NCBI GenBank assembly: GCA_017889585.1
Contig: JAGFZX010000008.1
Location: forward strand, 1 to 64,000
Direction of reading: 5' to 3'
Source: Bacillota bacterium
GTDB taxonomy: Bacteria > Bacillota > Negativicutes > DSM-13327
DNA length: 64,000 nt
Shown in pieces: positions 63,043-64,000 of the stretch. The notes below the pieces were generated by a model that had not been told where the DNA came from, did not search any database, and was given only the letters and a program-made list of their open reading frames with translations. A program made the position numbers and the translations under genes. Within the stretch, counting starts at the first letter, position 1; each line of letters starts with the position of its first letter.

Positions 63043-63119
63043 TCTCCAATCGTTACTAAAAGGATCCTATATAATAAAAAGGTGCCTACTTTACGAATGC
63101 ACTGTATAGAACTTATTAT
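63043..63119. promoter_or_regulatory. promoter/operator module, copy 3 (divergent hxlR/RiPP region)
   Basis: Nearly identical to 61011-61063. Plus-strand promoter TTTACG (63090-63095), 18 bases, TATTAT (63114-63119) points to the RiPP precursor. It starts 13 bases from the hxlR start codon on the other side, a good place for autoregulation. Confidence 0.75.
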
Positions 63120-63239
63120 AAATATATAGTTCAGCAAATGCAAGGCTGAATATGAATTGTGGCGGCAATAGTAAGGCGGCGTGCTGAGGATTATCAATCC
63201 GCTTACGCCCGAATCCCGGTTTTAATATGAGGAGGTGAA

Positions 63240-63428
63240 ATGATGAGTAAATTAGCAATGTTAGCTGACTGGTCTATGGATAGCTCCTTTGCACTAAAAA
63301 GCAGTGCACAACGTTATTTTAATGGCAGTGCTGCAAAGGCAGCAAACCTTTGCAGTAGCGGTTGCGGTACTGGTGATGACGGTAAAGCGGTACTGAAGGC
63401 AAGTGGCTGTGGTACCGGAGACAAATAA
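63240..63428 (+). CDS. RiPP precursor peptide with SGCGTGD repeats
   Basis: A 62-residue peptide (or 61 from ATG 63243) after GAGGAGGTGA. N-terminal leader of about 35 residues (MSKLAMLADWSMDSSFALKSS..RYF), then a small-residue core with three Cys: CSSGCGTGDDGKAV and ASGCGTGDK, that is SGCGTGD twice. It lies 140 bases upstream of a radical SAM gene of a peptide-maturase type, which makes a thioether (sactipeptide/ranthipeptide-like) or similar modification likely. It resembles the Cys-Gly repeat targets of the ACGX-type radical SAM systems, from memory. Confidence 0.8.
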   Translation: MMSKLAMLADWSMDSSFALKSSAQRYFNGSAAKAANLCSSGCGTGDDGKAVLKASGCGTGDK

Positions 63429-63442
63429 GACATGATAAGGAT

Positions 63443-63532
63443 AGTCCCCGGAGAGGCTAAGGCACAATCGGGGACTGATTCTTCAAAGTACCGCAGTGCG
63501 CCTATTTCGTGGCTGCGATATTTTGAAGAATC
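63443..63532 (+). terminator. double hairpin between RiPP precursor and maturase genes
   Basis: Hairpin 1: agtccccg (63443-63450) / cggggact (63469-63476). Hairpin 2: gattcttcaaa (63477-63487) / tttgaagaatc (63522-63532) with an inner cgcag/ctgcg. No long T-run. It probably protects the precursor mRNA or lowers read-through so that precursor exceeds enzyme. Confidence 0.6.
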
Positions 63533-63568
63533 ATGTGTGAAGTGAAAAAGGTGAGTGAAGGAATTCAT

Positions 63569-64000
63569 ATGGATAAATATTTTGCCTTTCAATGGCATAT
63601 AACAGACAGTTGTGATCAACGATGCAAGCATTGCTATATTTTCTCTGAAAACAAGGATATTGTCTTAACTGAGATGTCTTATCAAAATATAAAGCAGGTA
63701 CTACATAATTGCTTAGAGATGTGCCAACAGCTAGAGTGCATTCCGTATTTTTATATCACGGGTGGCGATCCACTACTGCATACAGAGTTTTGGCAAGTAC
63801 TCGAACTATTTAGGGAACAACAGTTGCAATTTGGTATACTAGGCAATTCCTTTCACTTAACGGATGAAGTATGCCGAAAGCCTATGGCTGTGATAAATAC
63901 CAGCTATCTCTTGATGGACTGGAAGGCACTCATGATCAGATCCATAAAGCTGGTTCCTTTCGTACGACATTAGAAAAAATCTCTTGTCTTCGCGTAGCGG
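63569..64000 (+). pseudogene. radical SAM RiPP maturase, frameshifted and cut by the window end
   Basis: Starts at ATG 63569 (AAGGA upstream). The radical SAM motif is CDQRCKHC (CX3CX2C) near residue 13, with ITGGDPLLHTEFW. Around 63875-63877 the frame shifts by -1: the next frame continues KAYGCDKYQLSLDGLEGTHD..., the standard next part of the TIM barrel, up to the window edge. In the original frame the gene would stop at 63971-63973. A one-base loss explains this; it may be a true mutation or a sequence error. The rest (SPASM domain expected) lies outside. Confidence 0.8.

Noticed and set aside
1-64000. CRISPR arrays, insertion sequences, prophage or integrase genes
   Set aside because: No regularly spaced direct repeats, transposase, integrase or phage structural genes were seen; repeats are dispersed single hairpin elements.
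1-64000. Selenoprotein genes with in-frame TGA
   Set aside because: selC is present, but none of the truncated or paired frames here joins across a TGA in a known selenoprotein family.

Overview
The window looks like a chromosome segment of an anaerobic, endospore-forming, diderm Firmicute, most likely Negativicutes (Sporomusaceae, Pelosinus/Sporomusa-like). The reasons are: Firmicute-style AGGAGG ribosome sites, T-box, S-box and c-di-GMP-I RNA switches and an ECF transporter; a spore photoproduct lyase (sporulation); an exported protein that reads as an outer-membrane beta-barrel ending in Trp (outer membrane); and anaerobic enzymes (reverse rubrerythrin, 2-oxoacid:ferredoxin oxidoreductase, double-cubane 2-hydroxyacyl-CoA dehydratase-like protein, selenocysteine tRNA). 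The species is inferred, not proven.

Layout. 1-5.8 kb: a peptide/opine-type ABC importer operon (minus strand). 6.2-9.6 kb: reverse rubrerythrin, selC (tRNA-Sec) and a chemoreceptor. 9.7-14.8 kb: a MetNIQ-type importer, then a divergent pair of a double-cubane dehydratase-like protein and an MtaA/CmuA-type methyltransferase. 15-18 kb: small monooxygenase, small secreted Cys peptide, LUD protein and a tartrate/D-malate dehydrogenase. 18.1-23.1 kb: a three-subunit molybdenum hydroxylase with an NCS2 purine permease. 23.2-29.9 kb: diguanylate cyclase, decayed RpiR regulator, GltS-type symporter, alanine dehydrogenase-like enzyme, spore photoproduct lyase. 30.3-33.7 kb: an ECF transporter under a T-box whose specifier reads Trp. 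33.7-35.5 kb: an S-box in front of a decayed cystathionine/methionine-lyase-type gene, then a c-di-GMP-I riboswitch in front of a GGDEF protein. 35.7-41.6 kb: GntR regulator, aconitase-like hydratase, DcuC transporter, NADP-isocitrate dehydrogenase. 41.6-43.8 kb: tyrS and a Pro/Thr-rich membrane protein.

44-49 kb is the most unusual region: two proteins with DivIVA-like N-termini (the second fused to a response-regulator receiver domain), a membrane-anchored HEAT-repeat protein, a processive family-2 glycosyltransferase and a beta-barrel protein, all in one direction. I read this as a candidate regulated exopolysaccharide synthesis/export apparatus of a diderm Firmicute. 49.3-53.5 kb: korDABC plus a DASS symporter, followed by a convergent LytS/LytTR two-component system. 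56-59.7 kb: nitroreductase, a 45-residue basic protein and topoisomerase III. 59.8-64 kb: a small regulon-like island in which three copies of one promoter module precede a DUF1848 protein, a hydrolase/monooxygenase pair, and a RiPP precursor with its radical SAM maturase. An HxlR regulator sits beside the third copy.

A roughly 95-bp structured intergenic repeat occurs at least three times clearly and about three more times in degraded form. No insertion sequence, prophage or CRISPR array was seen. Several genes are decaying: the RpiR regulator, a LysM-type remnant, the S-box-controlled lyase, a short ORF before topB, and the frameshifted maturase at the right edge.
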